Assembly: GCA_014898415.1 (NCBI GenBank)
Contig: RCTD01000020.1
Location: 1,178,001 to 1,242,000, forward strand
Direction: 5' to 3'
Origin: Stromatinia cepivora
Lineage: Eukaryota > Ascomycota > Leotiomycetes > Helotiales > Sclerotiniaceae
Length of the DNA: 64,000 bases
A program made the translations under genes and the position numbers. The notes under the pieces were generated by a model, which saw only the letters and a list, made by a program, of their open reading frames with translations, was not told the origin of the DNA and searched no databases. The stretch's first letter is position 1, and every line of letters starts with the position of its first letter. Positions 1 to 11,800 of this stretch are shown in pieces.

Positions 1-289
1 CATGGAAACTCAAAACGAATTCAATCACATCTGAACATTTTGGGAAGAAGTATCAAAACTTTCCAAATTAAACCTTCCTAACCGAGAGAAAAAGATCATT
101 GCACAGTGCCCATTCATACTCTTCACACCCCCAAAACCTAATTTGCCATCACTCGTTATAACATGGGAACTAAAGCCAATAAATACACCTAAAATCAGCC
201 ACCAGATAGATCCCTAAAATATCCAAATCCCATGCCACCAATCTCCATAACCGACTGATTCTTAGAATAACAGCTCTCAAATACCGCAT
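1..289. other. No gene recognised at the window edge
   Basis: No convincing coding frame was seen. The extreme 3' end of the carboxylesterase relic that follows could run into this stretch on the minus strand, but nothing here resembles the family's C-terminus clearly enough to call. Confidence 0.4.
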
Positions 290-1620
290 CTTCAGATGGA
301 TATCCCAAAATTCACAAAATTAGTCCGATATTCCTGGAGCGGGGTTGCTATGGCTGGTACTATTACTAAATCAAAGGTGAGATTACCATCGGTTGTATCG
401 CCATTGAAGGATGTGGGGGGTAATCTATACCGTGGATTTGAACTCATGGGGGGTGGAGAAGTGATATGTGTGGGAGGAAGAGGCAGAGGGAGATGAGTTT
501 ATGTTTTTCGACGGAGTAGTTGAGAATGTAATGTAGAGGCAAGAGAATAAGTGTTACATGTTATAGCAAAATGAGAAATTGCGAGAGTAAGCCGCTCAAT
601 AGGTGATATATAGCCGTACGTACCGTTGTATAAGGGCGGGTAGAGTATATTCATTGAATGAAAAATAATTGATGCATCAGTCGATAGCAGAGCTTGCTCT
701 ACCGATGAAATAAATCCAGCCTGGGTTTGCACAGCGGGATTGCTGAAGAAGACCTTCGTGGAGATTATGACTAACTAATATATCAATATTGGGATCAAAA
801 ACTCCTTGGGATAATAATCGGTAATTTATGATCTGCCAATTACTGGTCCGAAAGTAAATTGTCCAGATGCTGATTTATCAGTTATTATGTTATTAACACT
901 CGATAGTGATCTAATAAACCTGTATTTGCTGTGACATTTGTATCCCCAGCAAGCCATCCCTGTTGATTATTATAAGAAGATAATCTATGAAAATGTCTCT
1001 GTTATTGAAACTTGCAACAAACATACGAATAATCTTGACTTGCCGCTATGGGAGTTGCAGGGTTTTCGGGGGAGGCCTTACTACCAGAAACATACCCAAC
1101 TCCATGGATCCAGATTAGCACAGGTGCATCTGTTTCATCCACTAAAATAAATCTGCATATTAGCTGGGGATGTCAGTAATAAGAAGCCTTGTTTCTCACC
1201 TGTACCCCCGGCCAGGCCACCAGCGCCAGCAATTGCATTGAACACCTTCCATGGCACAACAACATTACGAAACAAACAATATTTACTCGAACATGGATCA
1301 ACTAACGGCTCCATACATCTTATAAGCATCTCACGAGCTAGAGTTATAAAATTACTGAGATTCTTTCCAATCAAGTAATCACGCAAAAATACTCCCGCAA
1401 TCAAAAACCAAGTTTCGCGTAATCAGTTCGCTAGTGAACAATATTTTGGGTTGTATCCATACCTGGCATGACTTGTGGACAGGTAGAATCGCGCTGGCCG
1501 TTATTTATGGTGGTATTTCGACCTTTGGGTGCTACAGGTGCTGCGAACGTACGATCATGAATAGGTGTCTGAGCATATCGTATATTTGAGAAATTGAGAT
1601 AAAGGTACTAACAGGAAGAC
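290..1620 (-). pseudogene. Degraded type-B carboxylesterase/lipase relic
   Basis: The minus strand carries pieces of a fungal type-B carboxylesterase (alpha/beta-hydrolase, usually a secreted ester hydrolase) in the right order but in shifting frames. From the 5' end: NIRYAQTPIHDRTFAAPVAP near 1490-1610, CLFRNVVVPWKVFNA near 1230-1290, DAPVLIWIHGVGYVSG near 1085-1130, GWLAGDTNVTANTGLLDH near 910-960, GQFTFGPVIG near 835-860, LYPPLYNGTYGY near 605-645, and YRLPPTSFNGDTTDGNLT near 380-435. These match the family's N-terminus, WIxGGGY oxyanion region and C-terminal part. The central part, where the GxSxG nucleophile lies, is missing between 'LLDH' and 'GQFTFGP'. Stops and frameshifts separate the blocks. 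Intron-like pieces (GTGAG...TACTGAC...CAG) survive near 1160-1200, which suggests decay of a once-normal gene. Basis: recalled family motifs. Confidence 0.75.
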
Positions 1621-2191
1621 TGTTCGAAGGGATTCATTAGTTCTTGTACAGGTGGTAAAATTGTAAGTGAAAGGATGTCATTTTGACATTCCGATCTTTG
1701 ATCAAATTTTGAATTCGATTCTAGAATAGAGGTAAAATAGAAGACGTACATTCAATTTGTAAGATTAAGTTCCCTCTTCAACTACATACTCCCCAAAACA
1801 ATTAATATACAGTTCAGGACTCATAATAGCTTTGTAAAGGATATTGATATGGATATCCTCCAAAATTCCCTTTTAGAAAATAACCCTCCCCACGTTATAT
1901 TAGGCGATAATCAACTCAACTTGTCGTTCTGCCAATCTGGTTCATTGACAGACGTCACCCTCATCCGGAAACCCTAAATGACCCAAAATATACTGGTCCT
2001 AGCCATATATATAATAAGCGGCCCGCGCCCCAGCGTATCTATATTCTCTTTTGTGATAAGGCCCACCTTAGATGGAAGTAAAGAATTGGGAAAGTATTTC
2101 TGAGCAATCTAGAATTGTGCATATATATATGATTTAGGAAATAAAACACTCAAGGCAATACTGATCAAAATGATGTTCAATTGGCAATAAC

Positions 2192-2770
2192 TAGGCTGCG
2201 CAACGGGTGCCCACAGGGCGGATAATAGCTCTAATGAATAATCTGTGGATAATCTACAAATATCTATTCAGATTTTTTAATTATTAATACTTTTTTATGA
2301 TTTTTATATTAATCTTAAATATTTTCATAAATTATATATGTCGGGACAACTGTATACGGGGAAGTGAAGCTTATCAACGAACGTATAATACTCTTATAGT
2401 TAATACATTTTGATTTGCCTAAAGAGCTAGAATCTATAAAAGGTGAAGAGCTATATAATGATGCGTGCCGAGGCACTAGTGCGAACACTAGTGGGCACGT
2501 GATCCTTACCATCCTTACCATGCACGTGATTCATATTCCGACAATATAAATAATTCATCAATCTACAAATAATCTACAAATTATTTATAAATAATTCATC
2601 AAATTATAAATAATTTATTTATCTACAAATTAATAAATAATTTGCAAATAATCTACTTTTTTAAGATCTCAATAGATAATTTATAGAACAGATAGTAGTT
2701 TTAATGGATAACCTATAGGACAGATTATCCGCGGGTGCCCGCGGGTAACGGATTATTTATACGCAGCCTA
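2192..2770. mobile_element. MITE-like non-autonomous DNA element
   Basis: The stretch begins TAGGCTGCG and ends with its exact reverse complement CGCAGCCTA. The subterminal sequences are also related in inverted orientation: GGTGCCC...GGCGGATAAT on the left, and the complement of ATTATCCGCGGGTGCCC on the right. The interior is very AT-rich with repeated TCTACAAAT/ATTTATAAATAATT units and has no coding frame. Length is about 579 bp. If the outer TA belongs to the target, the target duplication is TA. This looks like a decayed short inverted-repeat transposon. No transposase is present. Confidence 0.5.
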
Positions 2771-3155
2771 AAATCAAGATCCTGTTTTTGAATTATCCAA
2801 GGATCAGTTTTAAATATTTTAACGTTTAAATTATATTTATACATTGGAAATTCCCGCCTCCAGAGACTGATGTGATAGTACTCTCTATGTCCAAGAAAAA
2901 GTCTAGATATCAAGAAACCACCTGAAGCAAGGAAACGTGAAGCTGATATTGCACTGCCAAAACTTTTAAACAGCATTGGATTGTAATATCCGTACAGTAT
3001 GTCGAGAATTCCACTCTGCCGATGGACAAGACAGAACCTCACGTCAAACTCCATGAACTCCTCGCTCCATCGCCACCAAAACCAATCATAAATCATCTAA
3101 TCATAAACATCCGAAAAAAAAAACTCCTTTGTAATTGCCAAAATCTAATTTCAGT

Positions 3156-4403
3156 CTAAACGAGCAAATGGGCCTCGACCTGAAAAATGCTCCCTTTATC
3201 TTCCCTATCTTCCATTTCCACCTGTCTGGTTTCAGGTCCGGCGATTATCTCCCTTGAGTTTCTGTATTCTAGAGTATTGTGACGCAAAATTACCGGATTA
3301 GGATGGCGTTTTACTTCGATGTATGGTTTAGGAGCTGGTCGAAAAAGAGGTCGGAGGAAGGGTATTGAGGATGTTATGATAACTGTGCAGTTTTCTACTG
3401 CGCACCATACAATATAATTCACCATGGCAACTGGGTATATCAATTAGGCGGAATATTGTGAGTATGTGGGGTCTTAGACTCACAGGTAGGGTCTTTATTA
3501 TCGCCCATTGTGCAATAGGTTCTGATGACAGCAGCGATAAAAGCACTAACATATATCAGCCAAGCTTTAAGATATCGACAGGCAGAAACTTACAAAAGAC
3601 TCACTCCTAGTAGAAATGACAAGAGGAACTTCAAATGTAATTGGATGTGTAGATTCACAACCATTGCGACTGGTAGAATTGTGAGAGCGAGATCCGTCAA
3701 GGAACTGGATGATCCTTGAAAATATCCAATGGCTGCTAGAGTCTTCACATTCCAACATTGGTCTTTGTGTCCAACACTATCCCAATTGTAAGAGATGTTG
3801 GAACACTGAAAGAAGATGAGTATGAGCGCCAGAAGATTTATGAGGGCGTTTTGAGCAATGAGGAAATAGAGGAATCGTCTAATATTCTGGCTGTGTCCGA
3901 GCAGTCGTGTAAGGTGAACAGCGAATGATATCCTGCCGAGTGTTGGTGATATAATACCTACGGATAATTTAGTCATAGATCAAGTTGTTTATGTTTGACA
4001 CACTCACCAAAAGGCTGACTGATAAATTCAGCTTTTAAAGCCATGGCGGTTTGGGTTTCAGTGAGGAATACAGCATGCCTTCCTATTCCAAAACTTATTC
4101 CCCAAGTATTGAGTGATATATGACAGATTCCAAAAATCTTTTTGATATGTCAGTGAATGACTAGAAGAATATAATGGATACACACCATAGCAAGTATAAC
4201 CAAAAGATCCTCCAGAGCAAATGGGATGTGGATCTTCATTTTAGCGATCAATCTCAGCATTATTAATATCCCAGATATTCCGTATAGAGGCCAACATATT
4301 AAAAGTATTCGTGGGGCTAAAACTATTTAGTGTTGTGTACAAATCGATCGCTCTTGAGGTACCTACCTATGGAAACATCCTCAACATTGCCCATCGACTC
4401 CAT
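3156..4403 (-). CDS. Pth11-like rhodopsin-domain integral membrane protein
   Basis: Six exons join into a 334-residue protein: 4403-4367, 4322-4186, 4137-4008, 3957-3594, 3545-3484 and 3430-3156. Every join keeps frame and has a GTRNGT-type donor and an AG acceptor. Hydrophobic segments fall at roughly residues 12-32, 47-66, 108-125, 140-160, 185-210, 222-240 and 258-275. The features FQCSNISYNWDS, QCWN, TDLALTILPVAMV, AAVIRTY and a late SIPFLRPLF segment match the fungal rhodopsin/Pth11-like seven-helix family, whose members are putative plasma-membrane receptors. The N-terminus before the first helix is short, and there is no CFEM domain. The C-terminal tail is short and charged. Ligand and role are unknown. 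The start was chosen as the first ATG of the in-frame first exon. Confidence 0.8.
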
Positions 4404-6576
4404 GAGGAAAATAATTTATCAGTAAATTAGGAAATATTATTTTGTGGTATTGCATACACCAGTTCAAGCGTGACTAATCAAGCAACCATGGTAGATAGAC
4501 AAAGAAAGAATATTACAATATGACCAGTTTGTAGGTATCAATAGTATGGGGAATTAATTGTACTTAGAGGCAATGTTAATCTTTGCCAACAATTTAGGGT
4601 GGCTCTACGAAGGAGAGAGATAAAATAGACTTCTATACCAAACTCTCTATGAAACGCCTAGAAGTAGCCAAGGAAAATTCATAGGGCTGTTCTTATTAAG
4701 AAACCTTATGTACCACTATTTTTCCATTCCTAGACAATGACCGGTCGTTGCGAAGGTCTGAGCGTAACTATGCAGTTCTCTAAAATAGACATGGAAAGAA
4801 ATTAGCAAATTAAGGCCTCAATTTGCAATTCCAAGGTGACTTTGGTGAGGTATAGAGAATACTAGGCATTCCAGAAACAAATAAAACTAAAAATAGCTCG
4901 CAAAGGCCGCTGAGCCTATTCGGAATTTTTGGAATGACATCTGGCTAGGGGGGTCTAAAGAAAGAGATTCGCATCGCTGCCAGGTAGGGCTGATATGAGC
5001 TGCATTTTGTATCATGCCGATTAATTACACATAAAAAAATAGCAAATATCAAAAGGGCAAACGAGGCTTCTTGTTTGGCATAGAGATAGGGTGAACTAAT
5101 CTGGGTATCTCCCAACGATGATGCCTTAACTTTGTGCGTCAGCTAGGCAAATGCTGCGAAAATTCGTGAAAATCGAAAGACTGGGACTTTCAGACTTCAA
5201 TCTTGTGAATAATCAATTTGAACATCATCCCAAGAACAATTTGACGTAATAATGGTCGAGGAAATCAGGTTGCATCTGTATCTGTGTGCTTGGACGGATG
5301 TGTCTAGACCGAATGGTTCGCAAAAAGATCCTCTTCTGGACAAGCTTCAATATAGGGGATGAACACTTTATACATAGAAAAGAATGAAAACATGATGAAA
5401 AATCTAGATGGCAGCCGTCAGTGAAACAACTTAACATGAAACGGCATCATCACGTGATGGAAACTTTACCTTTTTTCAATAACGCATTGACCTATTATGA
5501 AACTGTGTTGGCTGGCAGATGTCTTGTAGACTTTGACTTTGCCAGCAGTCACCTTGAAGCTGTTTAGACGGTACTTATTCACGTGCGAGATATGCTCGTC
5601 TCGGTAATATCATACATCGCGGATTGCGCTCGCAAAGGTATGCACATCGAGATGCTTCAATTCAACTCAAATGTCTTACTTTGTCGGAGAAATTCATAAC
5701 AAAAAATTCAAGATCGAGCTGAGAGTGGTGATCGGTATGAACGTTTGCATAAATTGAGCATATTTCGGAATTGCACCGCCACAGAACCCGGTTTTCAGTT
5801 TCTTTTTTTCGTAAGCCACAATTTCCAGGATACCTGGTTTTTGATCGACAGATCTACGTAGTTGATTGGTCCGCCTTATAGCCACAAAAAGTCAATGACG
5901 TTAGAGCCATTTGCGCCACAACTATGACGACTTTAGATTAGGTTGGCATTTACGGTGGAGTTCAATGGTTCCATGGTTCCATGGTTCGTTGGAACTTGGC
6001 AGGGATCGGAGATTTGGGTTTCCCCAGATGGTAACATGGTGTACGTACTCTGTAGTGGCATGCCTACCTGCCTACCTACCTACCTACCGAGTACCTGCCT
6101 TGGTACTCAGGTTATAAGTTACAAGAGTTAATCAATTTGTCTTGGCCCCTTACAGAAAACCTGTCTGGTAAATGAATGGGGATGGGGATCTGCGGGGTAA
6201 GGAAGTCAGGAACAGATGAATTTGCCTACTTGCATACTTTCCATTCGTTTATTTCCTTGTTATGACGCCAGCTATGATATCGGCCTTGCAATCCCCATTT
6301 CCTTTCAAAAGGAGGAAGTGAATTCTTTATTGGAACTTTTACCATTCCATTCAAAACATGACGTCACAAATTTATTGCCTCTTCGTTCACCAGGTTATGA
6401 AGCATTTGAGGTCTTGTGGTTTTTTATTTAAGGACTGCCTGCTACCTCTTACACTCTCTTTCTTCCTCTTCCATTATCAACAAACAATTCAAGAACAAAA
6501 CTTTCAAATCAATTCACAATAACTTTCTACATCAAACACTTACTTCAATCTTCAATCAATCAATACCATACTCAAA
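4404..6576. other. Intergenic; probable long promoter of the 6577 gene
   Basis: No credible gene was seen on either strand. The 3' part contains CCTACC tandem units (6060-6090) and, just before 6577, a pyrimidine-rich stretch followed by an A-rich leader, as in a highly expressed fungal promoter. Confidence 0.5.
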
Positions 6577-7417
6577 ATGACCGGAGAATCTACCATGCAA
6601 AAGGTTAAGGATGTCCTCCACGTCGGTATGCACATCCTCCTCTTCCCAAATCCCACCTAATATCACTAACAATCTTCAGGTGGAAACAAGGATAAGGACC
6701 ACACCACAACTGGAACAACTGGTACAACTCATACCGGTACAACTCACACCGGCACAACCCACTCTGGCTATGCTGAAGGTTCCCATGGACCTCATTCCTC
6801 GTCTATGGCCAATGCCGCTGATCCACGAGTCGACTCCGATCTAGACGGAAACCGTCTTCCCAATAAGACCTCTGCCGGCTATGGCACTCAAGATGCGTCA
6901 TCATACGGTACCACAGGCACACACACTGGCGCTCACACTGGTACACACATTCCAGGAACTTCCAACACTGGCCACGCTGAGGGCTCTCACGGACCTCACA
7001 GCTCCTCTCTTGCCAATGCGGCTGACCCACGTGTCGATTCCGATTTGGATGGAAACCGTCTTCCTAACAAGACTACTGGTGGATACGGTACCCAAGACAC
7101 CTATGGCTCTCACAACTCCAACCTTGCCAACGCTGCTGACCCAAGAGTCGACAGCGATTTGAGCAGCACTGGAAACCGCCATGGAGCATCCACCGGACAC
7201 TCTGCATTCGGAGTTTCCGGTTCCCACGCCACTCCTGGCTCAGGAACTGCTCAGAACACTGCAGGTCCACACAACAGTGATATGTTGAACAAGTAAGCTC
7301 TTCCCATCTCATCCTCTTCAACAATATATACTAATAATTCTTCACAGGATTGACCCCAGAGTCGATGCTGATCTCGATGGTTCCAAGACCATGGGAGGAA
7401 ACAAGACCTACCATTAA
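6577..7417 (+). CDS. Hydrophilic DPRVDSDLDG-repeat protein (annotated in fungi as 'cell surface protein')
   Basis: Three exons, 6577-6625, 6680-7292 and 7348-7417, encode 243 residues. Both introns are canonical (GTATGC...CTAAC...CAG and GTAAGC...CTAAT...CAG). A short N-terminal helix-prone stretch (MQKVKDVLHVG) is followed by Thr/Gly/His-rich spacers and four copies of a core: ANAADPRVDSDLDGN twice, with near-identical flanks EGSHGPHSSS and RLPNKT, then ANAADPRVDSDL, and finally KIDPRVDADLDGS at the C-terminus. There is no signal peptide or membrane segment, although relatives are often labelled cell-surface proteins. Composition is like that of intrinsically disordered stress or conidiation-associated proteins, which is inference. 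The last repeat sits across the second intron. Function is not known to me. Confidence 0.85.
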
Positions 7418-7966
7418 ACCCACATGCACAATAATACCCTTGCTTCACGCGGCATGAATTTGCGATACCCGAAGATTGGGCATACCCGCGTAACGGGGGG
7501 TTTTCTCTCTTCACACCGATTGTCTTTTGAGCTAGGGTTTTTGAATTTGCATGTTTGGTAGATGGATGGACGGATGGATAGGTGTGGTGGTTAGGGGGAT
7601 TTCCCAATGCTAGCTATGGATTTATGAGTTACGAAATGATAATAATTGCTTCATAATATTTGGCTTTCTTCTCGTGTGATTGTGTTGTATATTGTCGTGT
7701 ATATTGAACTTCATGAATGTCCGTCCCTCGTTCAATACCATCATGTTAGTAACCATGCATGGAACTGTCAGAACCACCTATTGGTATGAGAGCGTAACAA
7801 GTATATCATTAATTGCCATCCATTCTCAGCTCAATTTAACGTAGGCGAAAAGCTCAGAAAGCGCTATTAATTAGAAAAGTTCTCGTTATAAATCCACAAT
7901 TCCATATAAACTCCAACACAAAATTAAGATCTTACCATATTTGCGCACACCCCCCCCTTAACAACC

Positions 7967-8300
7967 TATCCCCTAGAATGCGAAAATGGGCTCCAAAAGT
8001 GATCCGTGCATAAACCTTGGATGATAAAGCTTGATTAGCTAAAATGAACTTTTGAAGTCTTTTCAAAGATCCTTTTATTGAATTCAAATTTTGAATTCAA
8101 ATTCAGATTTTAAAATTTGAGAAAAATTGATATGATTCAAAATCAATATATATTTATATGATATCAATTTGAAACTTAAGATAATATCAACTGGAATTTA
8201 TATATTAGATTGAAGATAAATATCGAATAAAACTTCTGTTTTGATTGGTCAATAAGATCCATGTTAAGCGATGGAGCCCATTTTCGCATTCTAGGGGATA
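7967..8300. mobile_element. MITE with perfect 29-bp terminal inverted repeats
   Basis: Bases 7967-7995 (TATCCCCTAGAATGCGAAAA onward to GGGCTCCA) recur as an exact reverse complement at 8272-8300. Both ends carry TA outermost, as expected for the TA target duplication of Tc1/mariner/Fot1-like transposons. The 334-bp unit has an AT-rich interior with overlapping TTGAATTCAAATT repeats and no open frame. It is therefore a non-autonomous miniature element. The perfect repeats suggest a recent or recently active copy. Confidence 0.8.
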
Positions 8301-8482
8301 AGAACACCAATCTCACAACTAAAAATAAAATAATAATAAAAAAAACGAACGCCCTCGAAATAATCATCGAAATCTCCACAAATCAATCCAAAAAAATATA
8401 ACCTTAATATTACTCGAGGAAAGAGAGATCTAAAAAAGAAAATGTAATTAACGATAAACATCCAACTATCATTTCGCTTCAT

Positions 8483-8845
8483 CTACCCCTCCCTATCTGT
8501 ATCTTCACATATGAAATGAAGTTGTCCGTCCGTCTTTTCGTTCGTTTCGTTAGTATCGTTTATGTGTGGAGTTAGGATAAGTAAATGTTTAATGTGTAAA
8601 TGTGCTACTAACTTTGTTACTAGTTGTTGTGGTTGTGGCTGTGGTTGGATTTTGGGGTTGGGGAATGTAGAGAGGGAGTTGGTTTGGGGGGATGGATTGG
8701 ATGGGATTTTTTGATGGTTTTTGGAGGAGGGTGTTTGAAAGGGGTATGAGGGATGTTGAGAGGGGATATGAGGAGGAGGAGGAGCTTGAGTAGGGATTGG
8801 AGGGCTGATGGTTGTTTGGTAGTGGTTGTGTTGGTGTGAAGTCAT
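8483..8845 (-). CDS. Doubtful Pro/Gln/His-rich hypothetical protein
   Basis: An uninterrupted minus-strand frame would give about 120 residues from the ATG at 8845, rich in Pro, Gln, Ser, His and Asn (for example IPTQAPPPPHIPSQHPSYPF). No domain, signal or membrane segment is visible. The frame can also be read upstream to 8938. Low complexity makes a chance ORF quite possible, and no introns or family resemblance support it. Confidence 0.25.
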   Translation of the reverse strand: MTSHQHNHYQTTISPPIPTQAPPPPHIPSQHPSYPFQTPSSKNHQKIPSNPSPQTNSLSTFPNPKIQPQPQPQQLVTKLVAHLHIKHLLILTPHINDTNETNEKTDGQLHFICEDTDREG

Positions 8846-9612
8846 TGTTGAATTAAATGGAATTTTGGATTTTGGAAGTCGGTTGGGATATTTAAAGTGC
8901 TGAATTAAGGGTATATTCTGATGAATCCAAGATAACACGCACCTTTTTATTTGATTCTTGTTCTTTGGAAAGGAGCTTCTTGATTATTCGGAAGACTTTA
9001 AAATACTCAGAGTGTATATCTCGCCGCATAATCTGATGCTCAACATACCTAAGGTTACTTTATCTGATCATTCAGAAATAGGAGTTTGATAACTGCGGGT
9101 GCATTCAAGGTGCTGATTTGAGGAGGGAAGAAAGAGCGGTATCATCAATGACAGCGCGTCTCCAAAAAGCGATACTTGTTATGCAATTTCGTCGAGATTT
9201 CTTGAGCCGTTTCAACATTCTAGGATGGATGTTCAAATATCCTTTGACTATCCTTTCATTTTCCTGGATGAAACTGAATCTTAAAGCCTCTCAAAGCTTT
9301 AATGAACACCTAAATTTACAACATTTGAGTATTTGATTCATATCTTTATGTCCCTTCCTCAATAACAGAAGCAGTTGGTTCGTTCTTTCCTTGCGAGATT
9401 GTTGATGCATCAAATGTTCAATGTCAAGTTACTTCTCATTCATTCTACAACATTTTACCACAACAAAAATGCAACATCAGATATACTAGTATTACTTTAT
9501 TAAACATTCGTTTCATTATTCATATAACAATATGTAAGTCAGACCCATCCTCAATTTCGAAGGAATGTATAACATTGCGCTGCTGCTGATCATAATAGTA
9601 CAGATTATAACG

Positions 9613-10780
9613 ATGGAATATGCAGGAGAGATGGAGCCTCTCACATTTTCCAATAAGTACGTATGCATTATTCCACGCTTGAATCTACTCAATGGAAATA
9701 CTCTCTGCAGTTCGCAAAATCCGTTCACAAATTCTAAATTTTATATTCAGATTCTCAATCCTTGAGGTTGAGCACATTGACGAGGAGACCGACAACGAGC
9801 CACTCCCCCAGCAAAAATCACATTTCACATTGCCACATAAACAAACGTCTAAACATTTTCATCGCTGCTGCTATAGCCACAAGGACAATTTTGCGAGGAT
9901 ACCACCCTTCTTGAGAATGCCTCGCGAGTTACGATGGATGGTTTTCGACGAGCTTGTAGCTCTGACGACAGAGATAGATATTAGTCCATCAACTATTGAT
10001 TCTTTCCATGCTCTCCGTCTCACCTCGAAAGGTCTTCGCGACGACGTTAAGGGATGGGCAAAAAAGAGACCTGATATCGTCAATGCTTTCCCATATGGCT
10101 ATTTCATTCCATCACAAACTGTATTCGTTTTGAAGATTGATCATCGCTGGAACAGAGCGGTTCAGCATAAGACAGTTTCCGGATCCCATGTAACATTTAA
10201 AAATCGATACAGTAAACTAAACGGTCGTCGAGTGGAAACGACAGGTATCAAGTACATGACAAGGGAACAAGCTTGGTACAGCTTCTGTCGCTCGCAGGAA
10301 ACGAAAAATATTGCTAAAATGCATCTCAAATTCGAAATCCGGTTACCAGACGTTTTTGCACCAAAAAATCTGAGTCAAATCTCCCGAAAAGAGTTATTTG
10401 ACGTTTTGGCGGTGGCGGGATACCATTCTGGGGGCCCATGGGCTTCCATGCGGCTGTACTTCCATGGAACACTCAATCAACTTGATAGTCTGGACGATAC
10501 AGCCATGGTTCCCCAATTGGGGGATTTGGTGCATCTAACGCAAAAGTCAAAGTTTGACGACGAAACGTGGAAAGATTTTCGCGAGAGTAGATGGTCAAAC
10601 GACGAGTACGACGCTCTGGAATATCCTTTGGAAGTCACGTACTGGGAAGACAACAAATGCAAAATGTACAAGTGGGGCAAACATGGGGAAGATATTTACG
10701 AGTTTGGCGGTAAGGTGATGGAGTTTTTCATTGAATCGGCGGATAATATGCGTCGTGGTCCGGTATCATTCCCATCATAG
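9613..10780 (+). CDS. F-box-like hypothetical protein
   Basis: The main exon is open to the TAG at 10780. I predict a short first exon 9613-9656 (MEYAGEMEPLTFSN) joined across GTACGT...TATTCAG to 9751-10780, giving 357 residues. The alternative is one unspliced frame from the ATG at 9692 (362 residues). Around residues 95-130 the motif FLRMPRELRWMVFDEL, followed by FHALRLTSKGLRDDV, resembles a degenerate fungal F-box (LPxEL...I...L..L..L...SK). F-box proteins are substrate adaptors of SCF ubiquitin ligases, but the rest matches nothing I recognise, so that role is inference. The C-terminal half is acidic and Trp-rich, without repeats such as WD40 or LRR. Confidence 0.7.
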
Positions 10781-11751
10781 TCTTCCACATCTCGTGCCGC
10801 GAATAGGCTATCGGAGTCTGGGGAAGAGCTCTGAGATTACAGCGAACTGGTTGCAGGGAAAAGCTTATCTGTGAACTAGATGACTGGGAATGTGAAAGTG
10901 TAGGTCCAAAAGTCTGGTCCCAGCATAGACAATGAGGTATTGACGTGATTGGAAAAGAGCGTTGAATTTCTCAAATATCGGAGTTGTGGATCATGAGAAA
11001 CGAGGATTCAAATTCTTGTAATAGCGTCGAGTACTCCATACCACAGCATTAGATAGATAGTATGAGAAAGGAACATTGTGTACCAAATTTGAGATCATCT
11101 TATGTTGTCCTTTTCGACAATGGTTCGTGGGTAAAGAGACAACTATGGGGTGGATGATATGAAACATCATTTGTTAATCTAAACTTAAATCCGGTAATCA
11201 CTTGAAGTGGTCTTTCGGGGTTACAAGCCTCATACTACTCTTAAATATTTCCATTCTGGGTTGACAGTCAGATGAATTTCAGGCTAGATGTCTTAATTTT
11301 CGAAAGTGTGTCTTAGTACGGAGTATACAGTTTATATTTCATAGATGGCATGAGAAGGATGAAAGCAGAGCAAGCAAATGGGAACTCGAAAGCTGGGTTG
11401 GGGAGGGGAGGTTTGGCGACCATAGACGTCTATGAGTACGGATCCTCGATGTTTTCCCCCCGAAGTTTAATTGGCTACTAGAACGATACTAGAACACCCT
11501 CCACATCCTTAGGTGATCCCCTTATTTCATCCTTCGTTCCGCCCTTAATTTTGAGGCGTTGAAATGTGGTTCCATATTTCCCGACCTGGTTTTCTGAGTT
11601 ATCGTTATTCTAGCGTTCTGAGAATGTTTTCCTGTTTGAACGAGATGGAGAATCGGGGGTGGCGCCGGGGGGGGGGGAGGGGAGGAAAGGAGTAGAAGAG
11701 ATCGATAATGGAGCTATGGATGATAATTAATAGTAAACGAGCGGGAGAAAT

Positions 11752-11800
11752 TGAGGAGTTTATTGAGGAGTTTATTGAGGAGCTTATTGAGGAGTTTATT
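11752..11800. repeat. 12-bp minisatellite, about four units
   Basis: The unit ATTGAGGAGTTT is repeated about four times head to tail with one T-to-C change in the third copy. It lies in intergenic DNA, next to an oligo-G stretch. Confidence 0.8.

Larger units (their letters stand above)
7418..9612. other. Gene-poor interval with a MITE and one doubtful ORF
   Basis: Apart from the inverted-repeat element at 7967-8300 and the low-complexity minus-strand frame at 8483-8845, no gene was recognised. The 7418-7700 part is presumably the 3' untranslated region of the repeat-protein gene. Confidence 0.4.

Noticed and set aside
2725..3096. 123-codon minus-strand frame
   Set aside because: It overlaps the right end of the inverted-repeat element, matches no family, and has no introns or good start. 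Probably accidental.
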